Source: RGIG7213 sp045652135
GTDB lineage: Bacteria; Bacillota; Clostridia; Oscillospirales; CAG-272
Direction of reading: 5' to 3'
Assembly (NCBI GenBank): GCA_045652135.1
Contig: JAZRTS010000155.1
Coordinates: 1 to 64,000, forward strand
DNA length: 64,000 nucleotides
Both the position numbers and the translations under genes were made by a program. The notes below the pieces were generated by a model. That model was given only the letters and a program-made list of their open reading frames with translations, did not search any database and had not been told where the DNA came from. Below, in pieces: positions 40,950 through 48,419 of the stretch (position 1 is its first letter; every line of letters begins with the position of its first letter).

Positions 40950-42373
40950 TAATATTTTGCGGGGAAGTTTTTGTCAAAGAACTCTCCGCTTTCTTTTTCG
41001 TATTTTTCCTTATACTGCTCAAATGTCATATCACCCTTGACGATCGATGCGTAAGCACCCATCGTGTATTTGTTTATGCTTGCATAAGCACCTGAGAAAA
41101 TATATCCGAAATCGTAGTTTACGTTCTTGGTTATGATGTGAAATGCAGTTACGGCGCTGTTATCTCTTACGAAATGATTCATATTTGTGTCGATATATTT
41201 TTGTATCATATATCCGCTTGATGCAGCATTGAGTGCCATTATGACAGCCCCAAGCTCCACTGCGCTTCCGGAGGTGGCAGGGATAGAGAGTGCGACGGAA
41301 CTAAGCGAGGCGAATGATGTATATTCGCTGTCCTCATTGTATTTAGGATGCGGCGCGATACTCCATACATCTTCCATATTTGCAAACTTTTCGGCTTTTG
41401 CAAGGGAGTCCGTGAGGAAAAGCACGTTTCCTTTAGTAAAATCTTCGTTTTCGACGGGAGAAAATTCTAAAAGTGCTCCAATACTGCTGGAAACGTTTTT
41501 GAATTTTTCATCAAATGATGAAAGCCTTACGGGAGTATCTACTTCATTTTTTGAAAATGAAAATGATGAAACCAACAGAATATCGCTGTATCTTGCATCC
41601 GCATTGTTACAAACAACCGTTCCTTCGTATGACGATGCGCTTTTTAAATATTCATAAAATTTATCAAGTGTCCATTTGCCTTTTTTAACAAGCTCTGATA
41701 CAGATTCGAGTCCGAGTGATTCTATGTCAGTTCTGTTGTAGTACAATCCGCTTAATTTATCGGGTTCAAAGCAACCGTCGCCGGAAACTGCGAAAACGTC
41801 GTTACCGAGAGTAAAAGCGTCAACCGCGGAATTAAAATACTCTGCATTTTCATCGAAATAAGGGCTTGTACGGAGAGATTTCAGGTATCCGCCGGCAACG
41901 AGAGATGCTGTAACGTCCATAGGTAATGCGAATATGTGTCCGGGGGCAGTACCTGTTTTATATTCTGCGGCAATTTCGTCAAATGCTGAGGCAGGTGATG
42001 TTTTCACAGTTCTGAACGTAAGGTCGAATTTTTCCTCAACCTTTCTTATTCTCGCTATTCTGTCGGAATTCAAAACCGTTTCACGTCCGTCACCGCTGAA
42101 AAACGTGTCGTCAGTGGTGTATATTGATACTACTTCGTGTTCAAATGATAAGTCGGGAATCTTGTCGAGAAGAAATTGTGCCCTTTTTTCAAGGTCAACG
42201 GTGGATGCGGGCTTTTCATCCTCATCCTCCGTTACATTCTGCGTTTGTGTATCAACGTCGGTTATTTCATCTGTCTGTGAGCCTTTTTTCTCGTTTACAA
42301 CGATAAGACCGCACGACTGAAAAAGCACTGACAATATAAGAAGTAACGATACTATAAAACGCTTCATTTTCAT
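40946..42373 (-). CDS. solute-binding lipoprotein, family 1 extracellular type
   Basis: 475 residues from the ATG at 42373 (AAAGGG 7 nt upstream); the frame runs to 42418. Lipobox LFQSC near 22. The mature part has the two-lobe binding-protein pattern: DRIARIRKVEEKFDLTF, GTAPGHIFALPMDVTASLVAGGYL in segments, DVFAVSGDGCFEPDKLSGLYYNR, and WTLDKFYEYLKSA. Such proteins deliver sugars or peptides to ABC permeases. No permease gene lies nearby, and the sugar ABC ATPase at 10934 is also orphan, so partners must be elsewhere or the protein may act as a sensor. The first and last helices are intact. Confidence 0.75.
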   Translation of the reverse strand: MKMKRFIVSLLLILSVLFQSCGLIVVNEKKGSQTDEITDVDTQTQNVTEDEDEKPASTVDLEKRAQFLLDKIPDLSFEHEVVSIYTTDDTFFSGDGRETVLNSDRIARIRKVEEKFDLTFRTVKTSPASAFDEIAAEYKTGTAPGHIFALPMDVTASLVAGGYLKSLRTSPYFDENAEYFNSAVDAFTLGNDVFAVSGDGCFEPDKLSGLYYNRTDIESLGLESVSELVKKGKWTLDKFYEYLKSASSYEGTVVCNNADARYSDILLVSSFSFSKNEVDTPVRLSSFDEKFKNVSSSIGALLEFSPVENEDFTKGNVLFLTDSLAKAEKFANMEDVWSIAPHPKYNEDSEYTSFASLSSVALSIPATSGSAVELGAVIMALNAASSGYMIQKYIDTNMNHFVRDNSAVTAFHIITKNVNYDFGYIFSGAYASINKYTMGAYASIVKGDMTFEQYKEKYEKESGEFFDKNFPAKYY

Positions 42374-42403
42374 AACCGACCCTTTAAAATTAATTCTCTT
42401 TAT

Positions 42404-42432
42404 ATTATACCTATTCAAAAGAATAAAATCAA
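42404..42432 (-). promoter_or_regulatory. promoter for the solute-binding lipoprotein gene
   Basis: On the minus strand TTGATT (42427-42432), 17-nt spacer, TATAAT (42404-42409). Confidence 0.6.
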
Positions 42433-42585
42433 TATATAATTCTTTAATTTTCAGTACAATAAATTCACTTTGGGACGAGCAAAAATATGAAATTTCGATA
42501 TTAAAATCAATAAAGACACACTATGTTAATAATTATGTGGTATAATACAATTTACAAATTTATAGGAACAAAAGGAAATCTGAAA

Positions 42586-43314
42586 ATGCTCAGACTTGAA
42601 AATATATCTTGGAGTACACCTGACGGTGTTAAAATACTTGACGGACTTTCTTTATCCGTCAAGGACAATGAACTGACTGTTATCACAGGCCCTAACGGCG
42701 GTGGAAAGACAACGCTTGCAAAAATAATTGCAGGAATTGAGAAACCAACATCCGGCAGAATTTATCTTGATGACATTGATATAACAGACAAAGACGTTAC
42801 AGAAAGGGCGAAAATGGGTGTAAGCTTTGCATTCCAACAGCCCGTGAGATTCAAGGGAATAACTGTAAGACGTCTTTTGGAGCTTGCGCACGGCGGTAAA
42901 ATGCCCGAGGATGAAATTTGTAACGTTTTAAGCCGCGTGGGACTTTGCGCGCGTGAGTATACGGAAAGAGAAGTGAATGCCACACTTTCCGGCGGTGAGA
43001 TAAAGAGAATAGAAATTGCCTCTGTTCTTGCGCGTCACACAAAGCTGTCTATATTTGACGAACCGGAGGCGGGAATTGACCTTTGGAGCTTTACAAATCT
43101 TATCAAGGCGTTTGAACAGATACGTCAGACGCTTGAAGGCACGCTTATGATAATATCCCATCAGGAGAGAATACTGAATATTGCCGACACCATTGTTGTT
43201 GTAGGCGGAGGTACTGTCCAGAGAATGGGAAGCCCTGCAGAGCTTAATGATGAGCTTTTCGGCGGCAGATTCACTATTGCATCTTGCAGAAAACAGGAGG
43301 CGCTGTTTCAATGA
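42586..43314 (+). CDS. sufC: SufC-type Fe-S cluster assembly ATPase
   Basis: 242 residues from the ATG at 42586 (AAAAGGA 9 nt upstream); the frame extends to 42523 without support. Walker A GPNGGGKTTLAKII near 35, Q-loop SFAFQQPVRFKG, signature LSGGEIKRIEIASVL, Walker B LSIFDEPEAGIDLWSF, switch His in ISHQERIL. The LSGGE and DEPEAGID forms are typical of SufC. It energises cluster assembly on the SufB-type scaffold encoded next, with which it overlaps by 4 nt. No sufS, sufU or sufD is present. Confidence 0.9.
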   Translation: MLRLENISWSTPDGVKILDGLSLSVKDNELTVITGPNGGGKTTLAKIIAGIEKPTSGRIYLDDIDITDKDVTERAKMGVSFAFQQPVRFKGITVRRLLELAHGGKMPEDEICNVLSRVGLCAREYTEREVNATLSGGEIKRIEIASVLARHTKLSIFDEPEAGIDLWSFTNLIKAFEQIRQTLEGTLMIISHQERILNIADTIVVVGGGTVQRMGSPAELNDELFGGRFTIASCRKQEALFQ

Positions 43315-44228
43315 ATGATATAGCAAAAAAACTGCTTGAGGAGGTCGCTGATTTCAGTGGCGAATTCAAGGGCGCATACAATATCCGTGTTGACGGAACC
43401 TGCGCAGGCAGACAAAGCAGTGAGAATATAGATATACAGAACAAAGAGGATAATCCGGGACTCGTTGTAAGAATCCGTCCCGGTACAAAGAAAGAAACTG
43501 TTTCGATACCTGCCTGTGTTACACAGGGCGGCGTGGACGACCTTGTTTACAACGACTTTTTCGTGGGAGAGGATGCCGACGTTACTATTGTTGCAGGTTG
43601 CGGTGTTCACACGGAAACGGGCGAGGCGGCAAGACATAACGGTATACACAGATTTATTCTCGGTAAAGGCTCAAAGGTTAAATACATTGAAAAGCACATC
43701 GGTACGGGCGAGGGCAACGGCACTCGCACTATAGACCCCGTAACGGAAATTATAATGGGCGAGGATTCAACGCTTGAAATGGATACAGCACAGATAGGCG
43801 GTGTTGACAAGTCTTCCAGAACGACGACGGCTGTACTTGAAAAGGGTGCAAAGCTCCTTATCAGAGAAAGACTTCTGACGGAGTATTCGCAGTATGCCGA
43901 AACCGATTTCAAGGTTGAACTTAACGGCGAAGGCTCAGGCGCTGACGTTATATCACGTTCGGTTGCAAAGGATAACTCCCATCAGGTGTACCGTTCCATA
44001 ATCATCGGAAACGCGCCGTGTACGGGACATACGGAATGTGATGCAATAATCTCCGAAAACGGTGTTGTTGATGCAACGCCCGGACTTTTTGCAAGAAACG
44101 AGGATGCGGCACTCATTCACGAAGCTGCAATAGGAAAGATAGCCGGTGAGCAGATACTTAAGCTCCGCACGCTCGGAATGACAGAGGAAGAAGCACAGAA
44201 CACTATAATACAGGGATTTTTAAGTTGA
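43311..44228 (+). CDS. sufB: short SufB/SufD-family scaffold (minimal SUF type)
   Basis: 305 residues from the ATG at 43311, which overlaps the sufC stop (ATGA) and has CAGGAGG 10 nt upstream. It is much shorter than canonical SufB (about 470). The beta-helix core is seen in HNGIHRFILGKGSKVKYIEKHIG, MDTAQIGGVDKSSRTTTAVLE and DVISRSVAKDNSHQVYRSIIIG (each read as part of longer strands). The C-terminal ECDAIISENGVVDATPGLFARNEDAALIHEAAIG keeps the His and acidic residues of the SufB/D interface. This fits the minimal SufB-SufC pair described in anaerobes as an ancestral Fe-S assembly machine. Confidence 0.88.
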   Translation: MNDIAKKLLEEVADFSGEFKGAYNIRVDGTCAGRQSSENIDIQNKEDNPGLVVRIRPGTKKETVSIPACVTQGGVDDLVYNDFFVGEDADVTIVAGCGVHTETGEAARHNGIHRFILGKGSKVKYIEKHIGTGEGNGTRTIDPVTEIIMGEDSTLEMDTAQIGGVDKSSRTTTAVLEKGAKLLIRERLLTEYSQYAETDFKVELNGEGSGADVISRSVAKDNSHQVYRSIIIGNAPCTGHTECDAIISENGVVDATPGLFARNEDAALIHEAAIGKIAGEQILKLRTLGMTEEEAQNTIIQGFLS

Positions 44229-44246
44229 CGTTATACGGAGGTAAAA

Positions 44247-44609
44247 ATGAGTATACACGAATCGGGTGAAATGTATCTTGAAAGCATACTTGTTTTGCGT
44301 GAAAAGCAGGCAAGAGTGCGCTCAATAGACATTGTAAACCAAACGGGTTATTCAAAGCCGAGTATAAGCAGGGCTGTGGGGCTGTTGCGCCGTGACGGAC
44401 TTATCGAAGTGGATGCTGACGGATATATAACGCTTACCGAGGTAGGCGAATCACACGCAAAAAAGATATATGAAAGACACAGAGTGCTTTCGGAATATCT
44501 TATCAGCATCGGCGTAAGCGAGGAGACCGCCCTGCGTGATGCCTGCAAAATAGAGCATGTCATAAGCGACGAAACGCTGAACTGTATAAAAAAGATAATA
44601 CAAAAGTAA
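44247..44609 (+). CDS. short DtxR-family metal-dependent repressor
   Basis: 120 residues: an N-terminal winged helix (ESGEMYLESILVLREKQARVRSIDI, with GYSKPSISRAVGLLRRDGLIEVDADGYITLT as recognition helix and wing, in parts) and a metal-binding dimerisation region with ERHRVLSEYLISIGVSEETALRDACKIEHVISDE. It lacks the SH3-like third domain. Located 18 nt after sufB with ACGGAGG upstream, it is in the suf operon. An iron-responsive regulator of cluster assembly is inferred, replacing the usual IscR or SufR. Confidence 0.88.
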   Translation: MSIHESGEMYLESILVLREKQARVRSIDIVNQTGYSKPSISRAVGLLRRDGLIEVDADGYITLTEVGESHAKKIYERHRVLSEYLISIGVSEETALRDACKIEHVISDETLNCIKKIIQK

Positions 44610-44743
44610 GATTCCCACGCTTTGCATCACCCCAAAACGGGGAACTTTTTATTGCACGTAAAATATAGGCACGTTTGATGTACTTTTACATAATATATTA
44701 CGGGAGGGAGAATCCTTCCTAATTAAACCTTACGGAGGAGTAT

Positions 44744-44836
44744 ATGAACTGCCTTTGCAATCTTTTCAATGACGACAGCTACGGCTGGCTTATCGTAATC
44801 GCACTTATTCTTATTCTCTGTTGCTGCAACAACTGA
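44744..44836 (+). CDS. 30-residue Cys-rich single-span peptide
   Basis: A tiny ORF with a very strong site (GGAGGAG, 3 nt before the ATG) and a perfect terminator 10 nt after its stop. The product begins MNCLCNLFNDDSYGWLIV, continues with an Ile/Leu-rich span and ends LCCCNN. It has five Cys placed at both ends of the hydrophobic segment. Small proteins of this look recur in Clostridia (inferred from memory, family not named). Possible roles are metal handling near the suf-dtxR operon or a spore/envelope function. The 134 nt before it contain CCTTCC, which could pair with its ribosome site. Confidence 0.65.
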   Translation: MNCLCNLFNDDSYGWLIVIALILILCCCNN

Positions 44837-44846
44837 TGATATAACC

Positions 44847-44883
44847 AAACGGCATACTCAAACATTGTTTGAGTATGCCGTTT
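44847..44883 (+). terminator. terminator after the 30-residue ORF
   Basis: A perfect 17-bp stem (44847-44863 with 44867-44883), core CGGCATACTCAAAC / GTTTGAGTATGCCG, then TTAAAAT. Confidence 0.9.
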
Positions 44884-44924
44884 TAAAATCTCACCGTGTC
44901 AATGGCCGGTGTACGAATACACAA

Positions 44925-44955
44925 AAAGCAGAGCACCGAAAAGATGCTCTGCTTT
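44925..44955 (-). terminator. terminator after the 392-residue DOMON protein gene
   Basis: An 11-bp stem AAAGCAGAGCA (44925-44935) with TGCTCTGCTTT (44945-44955). On the minus strand it ends in a T run. Confidence 0.8.
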
Positions 44956-44994
44956 GTTTTTCACATTTATATTAGAAGTTGTTAGCTTAGAAAA

Positions 44995-46173
44995 TTATTT
45001 CTTTTTCTTAGCGATAACGATTACTACAACTGCAACTACTGCAACTGCTGCAACTGCGATGATGATCCAAAGTGCAGCACCGCTGCCTTCTCCGGAACCG
45101 CTGCCATCTGTTGTAGTTGCTGTGTCCTTAGCGCCTGCGTTTGTGCCTGCTGCTGTATCTGCAGCGTTTGTTTCGTTGCCTGCAGGAGCATTTGTTTCTT
45201 CACCTGCATCGGGAGCTTCTGTTTCTTCTTCGTCGCCTGTTTCGAATGCGGACCAGTCAACGTCTGTGAAGATACCCATAAGGTCTTCAACTGTGTAGTA
45301 TGTAACAGTTTCGTCGTCAGTGCTTTCGCCTTCCATATAGAACTTAAGTGTGATGTCGTAAGTACCAACACTCCACTCGTTTGCCTTGCCGGCTTCTGTA
45401 ACTGTTCTACCTGTGTTTGTTACGCCGTCAACGGATTCCATATCAACGTATGCGATGATAGCTTCTGTGAATGCCTTTGTTCTGTCTTCATTCTTAGGAT
45501 CGAGAACGGAGCAGAATGCGCCTTCTGTATCATAGTCGATGATATCCCAAACTCTGTCCTTAGTAGAGATAAGGCTCCAGGGAAGAATAACTTCCATGTC
45601 CCAACCGTCTTCAGTTACTGTGTATGCACCCTGGTAACCTGCTTCGATAACGTCCTGCTGGTCGTCTGTGTTTTCTTCCCAGTTGTGCTTACGTGCGCCA
45701 ACTGTACCGGATGTTACTGTTGCGGGGTCTGTACCGTCAGCGTATGTAGGATAGAAGGAGAAGAAAAGACCGGAAGCATCATCATACATAAGACCGCAGG
45801 GATTGAAAGCGATCTGGAATCTGTCTTGAGGTGTGTTAGCACCGTCTGCTGTAACAGATGTGAGTGTAAGTGTGCTGTCTATAACCTTTGCAGCCATGTA
45901 AAGGCCGTCATCACCCCAAGAGTAGAAGAACTGGATCTCGCCGGGGTAATCTGTTGTCCAAGTCTGCATATTTGTGCCGCACTTGAGCTTAAGGCTGTTT
46001 GTTTCATCCCATTCGGATGCATTGATTGTACCGTCAACTGTGATTGTGTCTGCGCCTGCATAAAGAACCTTAACAAGACCGATGCCGATGCTGTCGGGTG
46101 CTGCGAAGGCTGACGTAAGCATCATTGCCATAAGCATTGTTGCAATTACGATAAAAGAAAGAACCTTTTTCAT
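44995..46173 (-). CDS. type I surface protein with DOMON/CBM9-like domain (392 residues)
   Basis: Signal peptide to about residue 24, then a beta domain (about 30-270) with ADTITVDGTINASEWDETN, FFYSWGDDGLYMAAKVIDS, FQIAFNPCG and GWDMEVILPWSLI, typical of CBM9/DOMON-like domains. An Asp/Glu/Ala/Thr linker with repeated ETNAPAG-type text follows, then a hydrophobic span (about 365-387) and a C-terminal KKKK. There is no LPXTG or lipobox. The same build is seen at 31087 and 46395, so this is a small family of type I surface proteins, perhaps binding sugars at the cell surface. Codon choice and a strong ribosome site (GGAGG) suggest high expression. It starts a transcript separate from the gene at 46395. 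Confidence 0.75.
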   Translation of the reverse strand: MKKVLSFIVIATMLMAMMLTSAFAAPDSIGIGLVKVLYAGADTITVDGTINASEWDETNSLKLKCGTNMQTWTTDYPGEIQFFYSWGDDGLYMAAKVIDSTLTLTSVTADGANTPQDRFQIAFNPCGLMYDDASGLFFSFYPTYADGTDPATVTSGTVGARKHNWEENTDDQQDVIEAGYQGAYTVTEDGWDMEVILPWSLISTKDRVWDIIDYDTEGAFCSVLDPKNEDRTKAFTEAIIAYVDMESVDGVTNTGRTVTEAGKANEWSVGTYDITLKFYMEGESTDDETVTYYTVEDLMGIFTDVDWSAFETGDEEETEAPDAGEETNAPAGNETNAADTAAGTNAGAKDTATTTDGSGSGEGSGAALWIIIAVAAVAVVAVVVIVIAKKKK

Positions 46174-46357
46174 TATTAATCCTCCAAATTAAAAATTAAT
46201 AAATGTGAAAATAGACGGCATTGATTATCTGCGGCTTTTTTATTAAGTTCACAGAAATGCTTTCAACGCCATTATAATTACGATGACATTATATCACAGA
46301 TGCTCTTATTTTGTCAATATGTTAATTTTGAATTTTTTATATAAACATATAAAGAAA

Positions 46358-46384
46358 GCCAAGCGGTTGAAATATCCGCTTGGC
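46358..46384 (-). terminator. terminator of the polA-lipoprotein-DOMON transcript
   Basis: Stem GCCAAGCGG (46358-46366) with CCGCTTGGC (46376-46384), 10 nt past the minus-strand stop at 46395. Confidence 0.75.
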
Positions 46385-46394
46385 AGAGCTAAAA

Positions 46395-47327
46395 TTATTT
46401 CTTTTTAGATTTCTTTATGCGTATTACGGCGAATGATGCAATGACAATTACCGCAGCCGATACCGCAGCGATGATAAGAAACGACGGAAATGAGTTTCCG
46501 GAAGCAGTATTTTGAACGGGAGCTGTTTCGGTGATACCCGCCGTTTCGCTTTCGGGGGCGACAGCCTCAGCGCCGAGATTCAGAACAACATTGTAGGAAT
46601 CTGTATTGAAGTTAGCACCGTAATTATCTGTGCAGGTTCTGTAAACGGCGCAGTACTGCAAGTCTTCATCGCCGTTAAGACGGCAGACCGTTGCCGTGAG
46701 AAATGCGCCTTCTTTGTGTTCAAAATCTGCAAGAAGATTGTCTGTAAGACGTCTGTTTATATATACTTCGCGGTTTTCGTCGCATATGTAATGCCACGGA
46801 ATAAGTGCTTCGATCGTCCAGCCCTTATCCGTGGGCTTGCATTTCGTTTCAACATCGTACGCATCGATTCCGGACAGAGATTCTTCGTCTATATTGTGAC
46901 GTGTGCATTTTACGTTTCCTTCTTCGTCAGCGGGCCAGAACATAAAGAACATACCTTGAAGTTTATCCTCCTTAGGAATAAGTCCACCCGGGTTGAAGGA
47001 TATTTCAAAACAGTCATTCGCACCGTTGAAAACGGGATCGTTGTCGGTTATATCTGCATATACGTATATGCCTTTTTCACTCCACATAATATATGTGTCG
47101 ACAGGGAGAATATGTTCTTCGCTTTCCATATCTGCCCACGTGCCCGTATTTTCCTTCGTGAGCGTTATATTTGCCGCGCTTTCCCACGGCCATTCGGTGT
47201 TTTCTCCGTCGATTACCATAACCTCGTCAGGAACAAGGGGCAAGTCAAGAGTTATTTTGCCGTCAGCCGAAACTGCTACAGTACAACATATTATAAATAT
47301 AAATATTACCGAAAGAAATTTTTTCAT
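46395..47327 (-). CDS. type I surface protein with DOMON/CBM9-like domain (310 residues)
   Basis: Signal peptide to about 21, then a beta domain: MVIDGENTEWPWESAANITL, YIMWSEKGIYVYADITDNDPVF in parts, CFEISFNPGGLIP, and GWTIEALIPWHYI. These landmarks align one-to-one with the 392-residue protein encoded at 44995, so the two are paralogues. A short linker, one membrane span and KSKKK close the protein. Its ATG lies 2 nt past the stop of the lipoprotein gene upstream, whose end supplies the AGGAG site, so it is the last gene of a transcript from polA. Confidence 0.75.
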   Translation of the reverse strand: MKKFLSVIFIFIICCTVAVSADGKITLDLPLVPDEVMVIDGENTEWPWESAANITLTKENTGTWADMESEEHILPVDTYIMWSEKGIYVYADITDNDPVFNGANDCFEISFNPGGLIPKEDKLQGMFFMFWPADEEGNVKCTRHNIDEESLSGIDAYDVETKCKPTDKGWTIEALIPWHYICDENREVYINRRLTDNLLADFEHKEGAFLTATVCRLNGDEDLQYCAVYRTCTDNYGANFNTDSYNVVLNLGAEAVAPESETAGITETAPVQNTASGNSFPSFLIIAAVSAAVIVIASFAVIRIKKSKKK

Positions 47328-47329
47328 AA

Positions 47330-48391
47330 TTAATCTCCTGTATTTTGGTTTTTATTTTCACCGAATGATATTGATCCGAGCATTTGCCTGAATTGCTCCG
47401 CTTCTCCGTCGGGAGCGTCGTTTGCACAAGCGTACGTGTATTCGTAGAAATATCCGCTTTGTGTGTATCCTGCGGCATACGCACCGTAGCTTTCATTTCC
47501 GTTATAAATGCAGGTGAAAGGGATGAAGATGTAATTTCCTTCGGCAGACGAAAGAAGCTCGCCTTTTGAAAGAGAAAGGTTGCTTATAAGACTGTCTGAC
47601 ACCTCTGTAATATGTGCATCGTCAATAACGAGTGCCATCTGCTCCGTTACGTCTGAAAGCTTTAAAAATGCTGTTTCGGACGGCGAGGTGATATACGATG
47701 CCGTGTAATATTTTCCCGATGCCGTTACTGATGTGTAAGGTGACGGAACGTGTACTTGTTCACCGTTTTCATCTGTTTCAACTGACGGCTCGTTTTCTTG
47801 TTCGGGCAGGAGCTTATAGCTGACGTTGGCAGGTATCTGAATGGAGAATTTATCTCCGAACAAATATATCTTGTCGCTTAAAAGAGGGTTTTTCTTCGGG
47901 GTGTTTGCATATACGTCAAATTCAAACGAAAGACGGTCACACACAGCTTTATCATCTGCGCTGTCTTTGTCCGCATATTTATATTCCACTTTAAATATCA
48001 TTCTTTTTGTTGCCGAGATAAGATAATACGAAGGCTCGTTGCTTTCTCTGTCGTCATAAATGAACGTGTTTTGATTAACGCTTGTTATCTTATCTTTATC
48101 AAATCCGTTTTCGGTTGCATATTCGTAAAAATTGTCATTCGGATTGAATTTACAGGAAAGTGTGATGACGCGGCCGCTGTCGGGATCTCTAAAGAAAATA
48201 TCACATTCGTCGTTGTCTTCTTCGTTTTCAACGAGTTCTACCGCAGAGAATACCGCCGGACGGGTAAATCTGAAATGGTAGTCTTCGTTCGTATACACGG
48301 AAACTTCCGCCGTCTGTCTTTGAATCCCACACGATGCCAAGGGGAGCATCAGGCATACGGAGAGTAAAATACACAATATTTTTTTAACCAT
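47330..48391 (-). CDS. lipoprotein of unknown function
   Basis: 353 residues. The signal peptide MVKKILCILLSVCLMLPL has lipobox LASC. The mature part seems to hold two similar beta-rich modules: NEDYHFRFTRPAVFSAVEL with FNPNDNFYEYATENGF (about 35-150), and DKFSIQIPANVSYKLL through YGAYAAGYTQSGYFYEYTY (about 170-345). The outline recalls PsbP-like or DUF-type lipoproteins of Clostridia, but I cannot assign a family. The gene lies 28 nt after polA and 2 nt before the DOMON gene, so the three are probably co-transcribed. Confidence 0.6.
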   Translation of the reverse strand: MVKKILCILLSVCLMLPLASCGIQRQTAEVSVYTNEDYHFRFTRPAVFSAVELVENEEDNDECDIFFRDPDSGRVITLSCKFNPNDNFYEYATENGFDKDKITSVNQNTFIYDDRESNEPSYYLISATKRMIFKVEYKYADKDSADDKAVCDRLSFEFDVYANTPKKNPLLSDKIYLFGDKFSIQIPANVSYKLLPEQENEPSVETDENGEQVHVPSPYTSVTASGKYYTASYITSPSETAFLKLSDVTEQMALVIDDAHITEVSDSLISNLSLSKGELLSSAEGNYIFIPFTCIYNGNESYGAYAAGYTQSGYFYEYTYACANDAPDGEAEQFRQMLGSISFGENKNQNTGD

Positions 48392-48419
48392 AATTTATTC
48401 CGTTTCTCGGCTTAGCCGT

